A DNA stretch of 64,000 bases from Pyrrhoderma lamaoense (Eukaryota > Basidiomycota > Agaricomycetes > Hymenochaetales > Hymenochaetaceae). Made by a program: the position numbers and the translations under genes. The stretch is from the NCBI GenBank assembly GCA_002794735.1, contig NBAZ01000003.1, forward strand, positions 2,356,001 through 2,420,000, given 5' to 3'. Each line of letters opens with the position of its first letter. Position 1 is the stretch's first letter. The notes under the pieces were generated by a model. The model saw nothing but the letters and a program-made list of their open reading frames with translations, had not been told where the DNA came from and searched no databases. This document shows, piece after piece, positions 12,068 through 22,988 of the stretch.

Positions 12068-13800
12068 ATGTCGGGAGCCTCTGGTAAACGTGATCCGCCT
12101 GCGAGGAGTACCTCAACGGCATCAAGTATTAATCCTGTTAAGGAAGCAGAAAAGGTACAAGAAAAGTGGAGACACCCTGAAGCCAAATCAAGTCCTTTAC
12201 CTTCATTAGCTAGGACGGGTCATAGGCCAACTTCAAGCTCACAATCTGCGGGTAAGAAGCCAAGTCCTATGAGGGTTGTAGATAGTGCTCCTTCTCCATT
12301 AAAGAAGACATCATCCACTACCGGTCCACATCCCCCTTCACCATTGAGAAGGATAAATTCCGCTGCCGTTGGTCCTCCTCCTCCACCTCCAGCATCGCAG
12401 GCAGGTGTAGGAAAGGCAGCCCCCTCACCAATAAGAAGGACAAATTCCGTCGCCAGTGCCCCACCACAAGCAGGAGTAAAACAAGTTGCACCCTCTCCTT
12501 TGAGAATACCTCCTTCCACAACTGGTCTACCACCACCACCACCACCACCACCACCACTTAGAGGGCCGGGTATGACTCGTCCACAATCAGTAGCATCTCC
12601 AAAATCAGCACCAGGTAAACACGCTCATATCGGTCCCAATGTGTCCCGAACATATTCGGGATCAGATGTAGTAAAGAATAGGCTCATGTTAGCGCAAGGA
12701 GAGCCAAACTATCCAGCCTCAATACTCAAAGGAAGTAATAGTAATCAAGGAAGACCAGAATCGTCGTCTGTTGCTGGTGTCCCCGCAGTACTATTTGTAC
12801 CCAAGCAGCATATACCTAGAACTGAGTCTGCTCCTGCTCCTAATAACTTGCAACCCAACCCGAGAAGGAGTGATTCTATGTCTTCTGCAGGGATAAGGGT
12901 CCCCAAGGCCCCTGCTACATCACCTGCAAGTGCTAGACCCGATCCACGTGTATTGTCTGAAAAGTTGAAGAGTGTCCAAGGGGCTTCAGCATTTACACGC
13001 CAAAACTCAACAGCATCGAGGCTCCGTATTTCTACCGCAGCTCCAATCTCAGAAGCAATAATAGAGGATGTGGGTGGGGAAGAGGACGGGGAAGATGGGC
13101 TGCTAGAATTTGAGGGAGATGGTGAAGCACAAGAGGGTGCCGAAGGCGAAGAAGGCGAAGAAGAACAAGAGGAGGAAGCCAGGCGTAGGTAAAAATGACT
13201 AGTACACCGGATATCTTGAACTGACTCAAGTATTACAGCTTTGACGGATGATGAAAAAAAAAGCATTAGGCTACAAAAATTCATTAATTGTGAGCCGTGT
13301 TTTGCATTTCAGTCATGATTTGACGGTATTCTAATAAGATTATAGATATTCGTATCAAGACTTTGTCAAAAAACGTGAGGGATATGTACAAGAATAAACC
13401 AGAGCTGGAAGAATTTCACGAAATTTATGGAAATGGTGTAACCGTGGAAGTCAAAGCTCTTACTCTTGCAGAACGTGAGAAGTACAAAACTAAATGTTGG
13501 TATAGAGCCTCGGGTGCGTATTATTCATTGTATCCACACCCTTTGAAGAGCACTAATTTGACTATTGTATTAGTCACCGTATACAAAATGAATGAGAATC
13601 TTGAAGTTACAACCGAGATTTTTCATCTTTACTTAAAAGGAGGGTCTGATTGGGCCAAATGTGTGAGCAGCTTCAAGGCTCAGGTTAAGAGGGAATTATC
13701 TAGAAGGGGATACCTGAGAGAGGGCAAGTACTATGACAAATTAAATGCTAGGAGAAATCACTATTTCAATGATACGAAGCGTTCGCAGGGCAAAGCATGA
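12068..13800 (+). CDS. Family 1 gene A: low-complexity protein with novel C-terminal domain
   Basis: Product not recognised. Two exons, 12068-13184 and 13346-13800, join in phase 1 (donor GTAGGT, acceptor TATAG) and give 523 codons with no stop. The N-terminal half starts MSGASGKRDPP and is Ser/Pro-rich and basic. It has SSSQSAGKKP and several repeats of the type APSPLRRTNSVA, whose RRxNS/RRxS cores could be basophilic kinase sites, and a run of ten or more prolines near residue 160. An acidic tract (EEDGEDGLLEFEGDGEAQEG) follows. The C-terminal exon encodes about 150 residues with conserved points LSKNVRDMYKNKPELEEF, YGNGV, REKYKTKCWY and a basic end, RRGYLREGKYYDKLNARRN. There is no signal peptide or membrane segment, and nuclear or cytoplasmic location is a guess. 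Gene B is its inverted near-copy. Confidence 0.72.
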
Positions 13801-14045
13801 GTCAATCAACTTCACGGTATAAACGGTGCTATCTCACGTTCCGTGTCACAGGATACTCTATTTTTTGTTACTTTAGTGTAACGACATCATATTCAATTCT
13901 CTGATACGTCTAATGATAATAACACTTAATATCTAAAAAAAAATAATGTATATTTCATCAGTATGATTAACCGTCTTATTTGTGATCACTCTGCTTACTG
14001 GTAGTCTCTAGCATACGGTTCTTAAGAAATTCCATTAGTAGCTGC
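13801..14045. other. 3' flank of gene A, inverted copy of the flank of gene B
   Basis: This sequence is almost identical, in reverse complement, to 18014-18258 behind gene B. It includes a shared (A/T)8 tract and the word ACCGTCTTATTTGTGATCAC. It is the left arm of the A/B inverted repeat up to the LTR insertion point. Confidence 0.75.
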
Positions 14046-14786
14046 TGTAGGACCAGCTAAGTGTTTGGCCGGTCGTAGTGCATTTATAATGCACTTTCTA
14101 ACTCGCCCGAGAAGTCCATTGCTACTACTCGGCCGCGCGCCTCGTTCATTTCTCTTACTATTTAGCTACACTTTTTACTCTTACACGAGGGTAGGGTTCG
14201 TTTATACGACCCCTCGTTTCTGATAGCTTAAACCCTTCGTCCAGTGGCATACAGCCACCTGGACACATGCTTTCCTTATTATCTAACCTTTATCTCGCGT
14301 TTTGCTATATAAGCCTCCAGACTTGAGGCCGTAGTAAATCAGTGAATTCCTAGCTACTCCTCTCGGTCGCTATCTTTCTACACCCCCCCCCCGAGTAGCT
14401 CTCTACTAGTCTCCTGTACTCTTTATCTACTTCTCTGCTGCTTTATTAGGCTGCCGGGCGCGCTTGTAACGCTCTGACCGTACTGCAAAGTCGCCCGGCG
14501 GACTGAAATACATACACTTTTACCTCAAACTACAGCCTCGGTCGGGCTCTGTTCTATACGTTTCTACTACTTTTACTGGTCTGTCAAGTCTCAGCTTGCC
14601 TCGAGGTCTCTATCAGTCTCTACGGTCCGACCGAGATCTCGCCGGACGGCCAAGGTCGAGTATCTCGCTTTTAAGCCCCAAATCTTAGCCTGAGCATCGT
14701 GTCTGGTGTAGGCAGACTCTAAACCCCACGTCCTCGCCACTAAATACGACACCAAGGTCAAAATCTGACCAAAAGTTTAGTTTTCA
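14046..14786 (+). mobile_element. Solo LTR, copy 1, with 4-bp target duplication
   Basis: A 741-bp element begins TGTAGGACCAGCTAAGTG and ends TTTAGTTTTCA, so it has the TG...CA ends of a retrotransposon LTR. An internal promoter-like GCTATATAAGCC lies at about 14303-14314. The bases CTGC occur directly before and after it, a 4-bp target duplication typical of Gypsy-type integration. The sister flank of gene B (about 18001-18030) has the same surrounding bases without the element and with only one CTGC, so the insertion is directly proven. No internal retrotransposon genes are present. Two more copies lie at 23615-24340 and 54149-54901. Confidence 0.88.
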
Positions 14787-15554
14787 CTGCCTTCTCCGTT
14801 TTGAAGATGAATTCTTCTAGGTGATGCAGTGCTATTCACTAAACAGGTTTGCTGGAGTAGATATCAGGTCCAGGAGAGTACCCTGGAGGTTGCGAGTGAA
14901 TTTACATCCTTTGCTACCTTCCCAATATTGAATATCTAGGGCCGTCCTTCATTTTGTATACCTTCTATTCTTTCACCATCATTATAAACTCAATCATTCT
15001 AGAGATGTCCTGATATATGATATATAATCGTATCTTCTCAAATGTAACATACAAAGAACATGAAATGCGCAATTTTCGACAATAATGGCATATTAATGCT
15101 GGGTAAGCCATTGAAATATTGCAACTTTGCAAACTTGAGGAGAACAGGTATGACGTCATGAACTGTCATATCATGCAATACACGTAATGTATGCAGCTAT
15201 GCACCGTAACGCGCACAGCAGAGGACCAGGTTTCTACACATATGCTTTCTTTGCTATTATCAAAATGCGTAACGTATGCCAGATAAAGCAAAAGCTTTGG
15301 CATCGATTATACCCTAATAGGGAACAGAGCAAAGGCAAAGGCTTCGTTTTGAACATCGGAATTACTTACAACTTACTTGTCCCAGGGAATCTGCTAGTGA
15401 TTTTGCTCTTTCAAAGTAACTTCCCGAATATCATCAAGACACAATATTGTTTGTATCTAAAAAAAAGACTTATCGAAATATATAAAGAGTAATACTTCGT
15501 GCACAAGTTCAAGATATATTTTAGGGAGAAATATCACTTCTTTGAAAAACAATC
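14787..15554. other. Intergenic after LTR, upstream of family 2 gene
   Basis: The first part continues the sequence behind gene A beyond the LTR. An open frame at 15187-15492 (+) has no recognisable domain and no homologue in the window, so I do not call it a gene. The last 100 bp should contain the promoter and 5' UTR of the family 2 gene; no motif was recognised. Confidence 0.4.
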
Positions 15555-17416
15555 ATGACAGGGAGTACTACCGGTCGTCACGGTAAGAGTAATAGTGGTC
15601 GAGAAGGTCGAAAAGAAAAGAAAAGACTATCCGAGTCGAATGACCGAAGGCTCGCTGATGATGCAAGTAAAGTCGCGAAGGAATGGGAAGAACAAGGCAG
15701 GAGAAATGCTGCAGAAGCAGCGAAGAAGCCCTCAAGATCTTCTTCTGTCGCTACTGTACAAGCGACCGATATGAATACTATGGTTGTATATGGAAAATCT
15801 GGAGGCTCAAACAGAACCGCCCCAGAAAAAGCGAGGTCAAGAACGGCTTCTGTTGCATCTGTTCAACCAAGTGATATGAATGCTGTGACTGTATACGGCT
15901 CTGATGGTACTAGAGCTGTGACTGTATACGGCTCTCATGGTGAGGATGATGACGGCAGAAGCAGTAGGGTAAGTAGCAGATCTGCAAGCGTAGTCTCAAG
16001 AGGAAGTTCCCCGCCGCCTGGTGGTAGGTCGCGCAAACATACATCAGGGACTGTAAGAGAAATGTCCCCAATAGGTGAAACGAGTACTGTGGCTTTAGTG
16101 AAGCGTCGTACTATACCTACTCATGACGTAGAACGAAATTCGAGCACTACATCAACAACTGGAACGAGGGATGCATCCCCAAATTCAAGGGCTCTGGTCA
16201 GAACCAAGACATCTAGAACTGATCCACGGCCTTCTGGAGATCAGGCTCTTGTTAAAGCAGATCGAAAAACATCTGGATCTTCAACGGCATCCCTACACAC
16301 TTCAAGACCTTTATCTCAAAGGTCCATAATGCCACCTGAAAAGGATGCCCCAAAGGTTTCCAAGGCCCCAAAGGTTTCCAAGGCGAAAACACCAAGTGTT
16401 ACGGGCAAGGAACCTAAAAAACCACTCGCTCTTCCTGCTCCCGCTTCTGCTCAGGATCTTCCAGAAAGGTCACTGTCTAGAAGTACCGCAAGGGATAGAG
16501 CAGAACCTTCAGTAAAGGATTTCTCAGTTGGCGGGCACACCCGCTCAGCATCAAGAGCTTCACAACGGTCCACAACAAGTTCTGCACGCGATCTAGACGA
16601 TGAAGTTCAGGAGGAAGACTTTGATGAGGAAGAAGATTTTGACCTTCCTGAAGCACCTGATGAAGACGAAGGGACTCGTTACGAAGAGGAAGTAGAGGAA
16701 GAAGAAGATTACGATAGCACTATAGATGTAAACCAAGTTATTGGATTTGACCCTCCGAAACATGGTTCGTACATCACGCTTTTCTTTCTTCTGTGAATTC
16801 TGTTTAGAGCTGACTCCGATTGGAATGGATCATAGCGTCTGAACTTAAGGATGAAAGAAAGAATTTCAATCATACGACAAAGAGTGAGTTCACAGAAGAA
16901 AAAACGCCTGCTTTTCGCTATATTTTAAATGAACTGAACTTTTTAATTATTATTATCTACTAGCGCTAGCAAAAAAGTATAAAGTATATATTGACGCTTA
17001 TTGGGGAGTTCCCGGGCCCGGTAGCAGCAAGGTACGTTGTAGGAATTGCAAAAGACATGCCCTAAGTAAGTCCTCTCAGTTTAACCCCGCCCCTTACCAT
17101 GAAACCAAGTACTTACACCCACACCCACCTACATCCACACTAACCACTGAAATCACTATTTATATTCGTTTTTTATCTATTCTCAGTTTTTGTCGAGGAT
17201 AGGGTAAAGGTGGTGCATCTCCCTTATAAAGTAAGCGCTGCAATGACGACCGTTAAGGATTATATCGGGGTCATGATTTGCCAATACTTTGCGGAAAATA
17301 GTCCCGACAAGAAGAAGAAGAAATTAGCAAAGCAACGGCTCCAGAGGATGAGGAACTGTTGGGGACCAAACGTTTTCAATATGGGTGGCAGAAAAATGAG
17401 GAGTAAGAGAAAATGA
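15555..17416 (+). CDS. Family 2: low-complexity acidic protein with C-terminal CxxC-type domain
   Basis: Product not recognised. A workable model uses exons 15555-16764, 16970-17065 and 17187-17416 (511 codons, in frame). An additional exon within 16850-16960 is likely, because KSEFTEEKTPAFRYILNEL there is echoed at two broken copies. The protein starts MTGSTTGRHGKSNSGREGRK. It has repeats of the form SVATVQATDMNTMVVYG, SVASVQPSDMNAVTVYG and AVTVYGSHG, then Ser/Thr/Arg-rich low complexity, then a strongly acidic tract (EEDFDEEEDFDLPEAPDEDE). The C-terminal exons encode KYKVYIDAYWGVPGPGSSK, then VRCRNCKRHA (a CxxC pair that might bind metal), then a basic tail ending GGRKMRSKRK. The order basic/Ser-rich, acidic, then C-terminal domain mirrors family 1 next door. 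Nuclear location is possible from the basic end but unproven. Confidence 0.65.
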
Positions 17417-18258
17417 AGGGTAGTTCTGGAGATAGGCCCCCCCTAACACTTATGGATAGTTAGTTACATTTCTCCCTAAACATGCTTTTAGGATCATGCT
17501 GATGTTGTAACTACTCTCAGAGGTCAGATTATAATTTGTATAACGGAAAAAGTAAAGTATATACATACAATATTCTCGTTTTCGCGTTATACATGTACAA
17601 TGTACAATGTACACTGTAGTACTCATTTCATTCATGATCAATGTAATATGTAAATGCATATATGTCCATAACTCGCTTTTGGAGAAAGAGATAAATTCTT
17701 GTTTACCAGTTTAGAACCACTTCGACCTACATCTCAACGAAATTTATTTTAGTCAGCAAATCGAAACGCCGCAAATTATGGAAGGGGCTCACATTTAGAC
17801 AAATGCATACATCAGGCTCAAGTTTTGATATGTGTAGATTATACGCGATATGCCATAATAAACCACTCCGAAAATAGATCGAAAACAATAAATTACATAT
17901 ATACAACTTTACATAACTCTTCTTTTTTCTTCTTCACAAAATCAACAATAAAAATAAAGAAAAAAAGTAAATTATGTGTCATGTAATTGTGTAAAATTTT
18001 CAAAACGGAAGAGGCAGCTACTAATGGAATTTCTTAAGAACCGTATGCTAGAGACTACCAGTAAGCAGAGTGATCACAAATAAGACGGTTAATCATACTG
18101 ATGAAATATACATTATTTTTTTTAGATATTAAGTGTTATTATCATTAGACGTATCAGAGAATTGAATATGATGTCGTTACACTAAAGTAACAAAAAATAG
18201 AGTATCCTGTGACACGGAACGTGAGATAGCACCGTTTATACCGGTGAAGTTGATTAAC
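17417..18258. other. Intergenic between family 2 gene and gene B
   Basis: The genes converge here. From about 18000 onward the sequence is the inverted copy of the gene A flank and contains the intact (empty) LTR target site at about 18010-18030. The rest is AT-rich, with short repeats such as ACATGTACAATGTACAATG near 17590-17610. No gene was seen. Confidence 0.6.
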
Positions 18259-20021
18259 TCATGGTTTGGCCTTAGTTTGAAGCAGATCTCCGTAGAAGAG
18301 ATTTCTCCTGGCATTTACTTTGTTATAGTAATTACCCTCTCTCAGGTATCCCCTTGTAGCTAATACCCTCTTAACCTGAGCCTTGAAGCTTCTCACACAC
18401 TTGTTCCAATCACGTCCTCCTTTTAAGTAAACATGAAAAGCCTCGGTTGTAACTTCAAGATTCTCATTCATTTTGTATACGGTGACTAATACAATAGTCA
18501 AATTAGTGCTCTTCAAAGGGTGTGGATACAATGAATAATACGCACCCGAGGCTCTATACCAACATTTAGTTTTGTACTTCTCACGTTCTTCAAGAGTGAG
18601 AGATTTGACTTCCACTGCTACACCGTTTCCATAGATTTCGTGAAATTCTTCCAGCTCTGGAGTATTTTTGTACATATCCCTCACGTTTTTTGATAAAGTC
18701 TTGATACGAAGATCTATAATATAATTAGAATACCGTCAAATTATGACTGAAATGCAAAACTCGGCTCACGATCAATAACTTTTTGTAGCCAAAGGCTTCT
18801 TTTTTGATCTCCCGTCAAAGCTGTAATACTTGAGTTAGCTCAAGATATCCGGCGTACTAGTTATTTTTACCTACGTGCAGCTTGCGCCCTTTGTTCTTCG
18901 GCACCTTCTTCGCCTCCTCCACCCTCTTGTGCTCCACCCTCTTGTGCTCCACCCTCTTGTGCTCGTGCTCCACCATCTCCCTCAAGAAACTCTAGCAGCC
19001 CATCTTCCCCGTCCGTTTCCCCATCCTCATCCTCTATTATTGCTTCTGAGATTGGAGCTGCGGTAGAAATACGGAGCCTCGATGCTGTTGAGTTTTGGCG
19101 TGTAAGTGCTGAAGCCCCTTGGACACTCTTCAACTTTTCAGACAATACATGTGGATCGGGTCTAGCACTTGCGGGTGATGCAGCAGGAGCCTTAGGGGCT
19201 CTTAGCCCTGCAGAAGACATAGAATCACTCCTTCTCGGGTTGAGTTGCAAATTATTATAAACAGGGGCGGACTCAGTTCTGGATACATGCTGCTTGGGTA
19301 CAGCCAGTACTGCAGGGACACCGGCAACAGACGACAAATCTGGTCTTCCTTGTTTACTGTTATCTCCTTTGAGTATTGAAGCTGGATAGTTTGGCTCTCC
19401 TTGCGCTAACATGAGTCTATTCTTTACTACATCTGATCCCGAATGTGTTCGGGACACATTGGGACCGATATGAGCATGTTTACCTGGTGCTGATTTTGTA
19501 GATGCTACTGATTGTGTGCGAGATATACCCGTCCCTCTAAGTGCTGGTGGTGGTGGTGGTAGTGGTACACCAGCTGTAGAAGCTGTTTTTCTCAATGGAG
19601 AGGGTGCAACTAGTTTCACTCCTGTCTGTGGTGGACCACCCGCGACGGAACTTGTCCTTCTCATTGGTGAGAGGGCTGCCTTTCCTACACCTGATTGAGA
19701 TACTGGAGGTGGAGGTGGAGGACCGACGGCTGCGGAGTTTGACCTTCTCAATGGTGGATGTGCACCTGCAGTGGATGATAGCCTCTTTAATGGAGAAGGA
19801 GCACTATCTACAACCCTCATAGGACCTGGTTTCTTACCCGCAGACTGTGAGCTTGAGGCTGGCCTATGACCCACCCTAGCTAATGAAGGTAAAGGACTTG
19901 ATTTGGCTTCAGGGTGTCTCCACTTATCTTGTACCTTTTCTGATTCCTTAAGAGGATTGATACTTGATGCCGTTGAGGTACTCCTCGCAGGCGGATCACG
20001 TTTACCAGAGGCTCCCGACAT
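18259..20021 (-). CDS. Family 1 gene B: inverted near-copy of gene A
   Basis: Exons 20021-18875 and 18713-18259 join with the same donor (GTAGGT), acceptor (TATAG) and phase as gene A and give 533 codons with no stop. The product keeps MSGASGKRDPP, SSSQSAGKKP, the APSPLRR-type repeats, a shorter poly-proline tract, the acidic tract and the C-terminal domain (MYKNTPELEEF, GYLREGNYYNKVNARRN). Near the end of exon 1 there is a small expansion of the unit AQEGG, three times in a row, which gene A lacks. The low divergence from gene A and the inverted position 4.5 kb away point to a recent segmental duplication. Both copies are intact, which argues for selection or very recent origin. Function unknown. 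Confidence 0.72.
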
Positions 20022-20208
20022 TTCTTCTTTTCTCCAAAATAAACGTAGAGTTTGAGGAAAAATTGCGAGTTAACATGGTGATTAAATATGGGATGAGATA
20101 CGCAAAGGGGTAAATTAAACGCTCTGTTTGTAAAGTTGAGTATCGTGGAACAAACTAGGAAAGTGAGCATACTAAAACCGTCATTGATACTGTATCGAAG
20201 TGTTAGTT

Positions 20209-20246
20209 TAGGTTAAGCTTTCTTTGCTCTATCCAAAAAGGCTAAT
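20209..20246 (-). promoter_or_regulatory. Conserved promoter block of family 1, gene B
   Basis: This is the inverted copy of the block at 11838-11875, about 190 bp before the gene B start codon. The core reads TTCTTTGCTCTATCCAAAAA on the plus strand. See the gene A entry for the comparison. Confidence 0.6.
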
Positions 20247-20499
20247 TTCCATAGTTATATGATTAGATGTTTTTAAGATGTTGGTAATCGAAATCATTAT
20301 TTACATCATGTCTCAGTGTATATCCAACCCGCCTGTACACTGAAAACATTAGTTAACATCAAAAATTTTATTTCTACCAGATGTATAGATCAGGTTCTAG
20401 ATCTCCTGAGCGAAATGCGAGCATGATATTAATTATCAACAGTTTTGCTTCACTTTGTTTTTTTCTTGATTACTAATACACCCACCCCTTCACATAATA

Positions 20500-21010
20500 G
20501 TCTTGATTTAGAAGGCCTGGAATTTACCAGTTATGTCATGGCTCCTTAACTTTGTAAAGAATGAAGAAAGCCCGTTTCTGCGATGAAGGGTGAGCTCAAA
20601 GAAGAAGAAAGTGTACTTCTTTACACTATATCCTGAACGAACTAGCGTTTTTTTCTTCTCGTCACACAACAGCGCTATCATTGAAGCACAAGGTATATAT
20701 TGAGGATCATTGGGGTATATCCGGACACGGTAGCAGCGAGATACGCTGTAGGAGATGCAAAAAAACATGCCCTGAATACGTCTTAAGATTGACTTCGCCC
20801 CTTTCCATGACACCAAGCTTTTATCTCCTATATCTACACTAACATTACTATCACCAATTCTATTCTTTTATAGACGATGATTGTCCACTTTCAGTCTTTG
20901 TTGAAAGATATGACAAAGATGGTACTCCTCGGCTGTACAGTAAATGCTGCAATGACGACCATTAAGGGTTGTGTCTGCGTCATGTTTTGCAGGCATTCAG
21001 AGTAAAATAG
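20500..21010 (+). pseudogene. Broken copy of family 2 (C-terminal part only)
   Basis: The plus strand keeps homology to the C-terminal exons of the family 2 gene. About 20597-20646 reads KEEESVLLYTILNEL. About 20688-20780 reads HKVYIEDHWGISGHGSSE, then IRCRRCKKTCPE. After an intron-like gap, 20940-20990 reads VNAAMTTIKGCVCVMFC, compared with VSAAMTTVKDYIGVMIC in the intact gene. The long Ser-rich first exon is absent, and the last part is interrupted by frame changes and stops. The CxxC pair is conserved. It sits divergent from gene B, just as the third copy sits divergent from gene C, so gene pairs rather than single genes were duplicated. Confidence 0.65.
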
Positions 21011-21221
21011 TGCCACCAGACCTTAATCGGCGAAGATCTGTTGGAGATCAAAACTAGAGGATACATGGAACAGAGCGGAGAGGAGGGTGATTTGGTAGAT
21101 AGGACGCCGATACTTGTGGATAGTAACAGCAACCCTCCCACCTTTAAACAAGCTTCAGGATTACGCTAACGCCATTACTACAAAAGTGTTCTATGATATG
21201 TATAACGGACGAAAACACAAG

Positions 21222-21259
<38 letters not shown>

Positions 21260-21570
21260 ATCTTGTTTTTGTGTTATACAAGTACACCGTAACACTCATT
21301 TCATATACTTGATGTAATAAGTAAGTGTATATTATGTCTATAACTAGCTTTTAAAAGGGTGAAACTCTCATTTACTATAATAACTAGAACCGCTTCGACC
21401 CATATCTCAACGCAACTTTATTCTAATCGGTGCTGTTATATATATTAGCGTTATAATCATTATCATCATCATCATTAAGTCAGTAAAAAAGTGACAAAAA
21501 GTGACAAAAAATTGAAAATTTTGTGGACACTGAACTTGAGATACTTGATAGAACGATTTATACTAGGAAG
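21011..21570. repeat. Intergenic with CA/TA microsatellite
   Basis: 21221-21241 is a CA repeat that runs into a TA repeat (to about 21259). The words around 21140-21210 (AAGCTTCAGGATTA, AAAAGTGTT.TATGATAT.TATAACGG) recur at 24380-24440 behind the third solo-LTR-disrupted copy, so this is the 3' flank of the duplicated unit. A near-duplicated AAAAAGTGACA lies at 21486-21508. Confidence 0.65.
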
Positions 21571-22988
21571 TCATGATTTGCCCTTGGTTTGCTTCGTAGC
21601 ACCATAGAAGTAATTTTTCCTAGCAGTCAATTGTTTTACGTAGCTGTTCTCTCTCAAGAATCCTTTTCTACCCAGTTCCTTAACAACCTTTTTCGCAAAA
21701 GCGTTCATACCCAGATCCCAGTGATCATCTCCAAGTATAAATAAATCAAAATTATCTTCATAAACGTGACCTTTCATATGCAAACTGTGAATATGGACTA
21801 GTATGGAGGCCCCAATGTCAAAATAACTCCCTTCAAAAGATGTAAATGCAAGAAATCATAACTCACCCGTAACTCTGAGCGGGCGTCTAGTTTTGTACAT
21901 TTTACGTTCTTTCTCACTGAGGTAAGTCACAGATACTTTTACACCATTTCCATAATTTCTACGAAACTCTTCTATCTTCTCAGTTTTTTCATACATATTG
22001 ATCACGTCTTTTGATAATACTTGAACATTAAGTTCTATATTCGAGTTAGAATGCCTTTTTAATTCTGGTTGAAATGCGGCGAAACTTGGCTCACTATCAA
22101 TAAAATTTTGCAGATTACGAGTTATCTTCGCCAGCACCGCTGGATCTGTAGTGCTTATGTTAATCCTGGATACCGGCATGCTACTCTTTTTTTTTTGAAC
22201 CTACCAAAAGGAACAACCTCGAATACTGCTTTTTTCCCTTTTTCTCCATCGGAAAGTTCGTCCTCCTCTGAAAAGTCATCATCGTACTCAGAATCAAACT
22301 CATCGTCCTCTTTCCTTTTCCCTTCTACTAACGTTGACGCGGCGGAAAAAGATGTAAGATCGCTTCCTTTCGATTTAAGTTGCAAAGACTTAGGAACAGG
22401 AGCAGGAGCAGGAGTAGGAGTTGGAGCCGACTCTTGAGATTTGGGTTGTACTAGTTTCGCGGGATACGCAGAAGATTGGGAGGAGTCTAGTCTTCCTATT
22501 TTACTATTATTTAATTTAGGTGCCGGAGCCGGGCTGGCTGGCTGGCCTCCTTGCGGTAGCACAGTTCTGAGTCTTAGTATATCTCCTTTCATTGGGAGTT
22601 GAGTGTATTTAACTGGTGCTGCTGTTGCTGCTGCTGTTAGTGGTGATGGTCCAACGGCAGTGAAATTTGGTTTTTTCGTTGGTGAGATGGCTAGTTTCCC
22701 TCCTACACCCGAACCTGACGCTAGCGGTGGGGCATGTGCACCACCGGTAGTGGAAGGTGGCTTCTTCAGAGGAGAAGGGGCACCACCCCCTGCGATCGTT
22801 ATAGGTTTCTTACCCGCAGATTGCGAGCTTGAATACGGTCTGTGACTTACCTTCACAGCGGGTTGAGATAAAGGACTCGATACAGTTTCAGGGTGTCTCC
22901 GTCTATCTGCTTCCTTGTTAGAATTACCACTCGTGAGTGTTGTGGAATTCTTCACAACCGGATCACGTTTACCAGGGGGTCCCGTCAT
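21571..22988 (-). CDS. Family 1 gene C: diverged third member
   Basis: Exons 22988-22205, 22034-21867 and 21830-21571 join in frame and give 403 codons. The first intron uses the same GTAGGT donor, TATAG acceptor and phase as genes A and B. The second is a very short 36-nt intron (GTGAGT...TTGAAG) absent from A and B. The start MTGPPGKRDPVVK, SSSQSAGKK, the SPTKKPN/APSPLKKP motifs, an Asp/Glu-rich tract (EDDEFDSEYDDDFSEEDE) and the C-terminal domain (MYEKTEKIEEF, RNYGNGVKVSV, LGRKGFLRENSYVKQL, TARKNYFYG) are all present. The strongest conserved points across A, B and C are YGNGV, W near the middle of the last part, LRE and ARxNxF. Function unknown. Confidence 0.7.

Noticed and set aside
11900..12209. 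Open frame overlapping the start of gene A (also present upstream of gene B)
   Set aside because: It runs into the gene A coding region in another frame. Its presence in both copies is explained by the duplication, and no domain is visible.
12220..13284. Several minus-strand open frames opposite gene A (and plus-strand ones opposite genes B and C)
   Set aside because: They are shadows of the proline/serine repeat and acidic tracts. They include poly-Val and poly-Leu readings of simple codon repeats.
22155..22260. Frameshift in gene C at the A10 run
   Set aside because: At first it looked like homopolymer slippage between the two frames. The GTAGGT/TATAG intron shared with A and B removes the run in the right phase.
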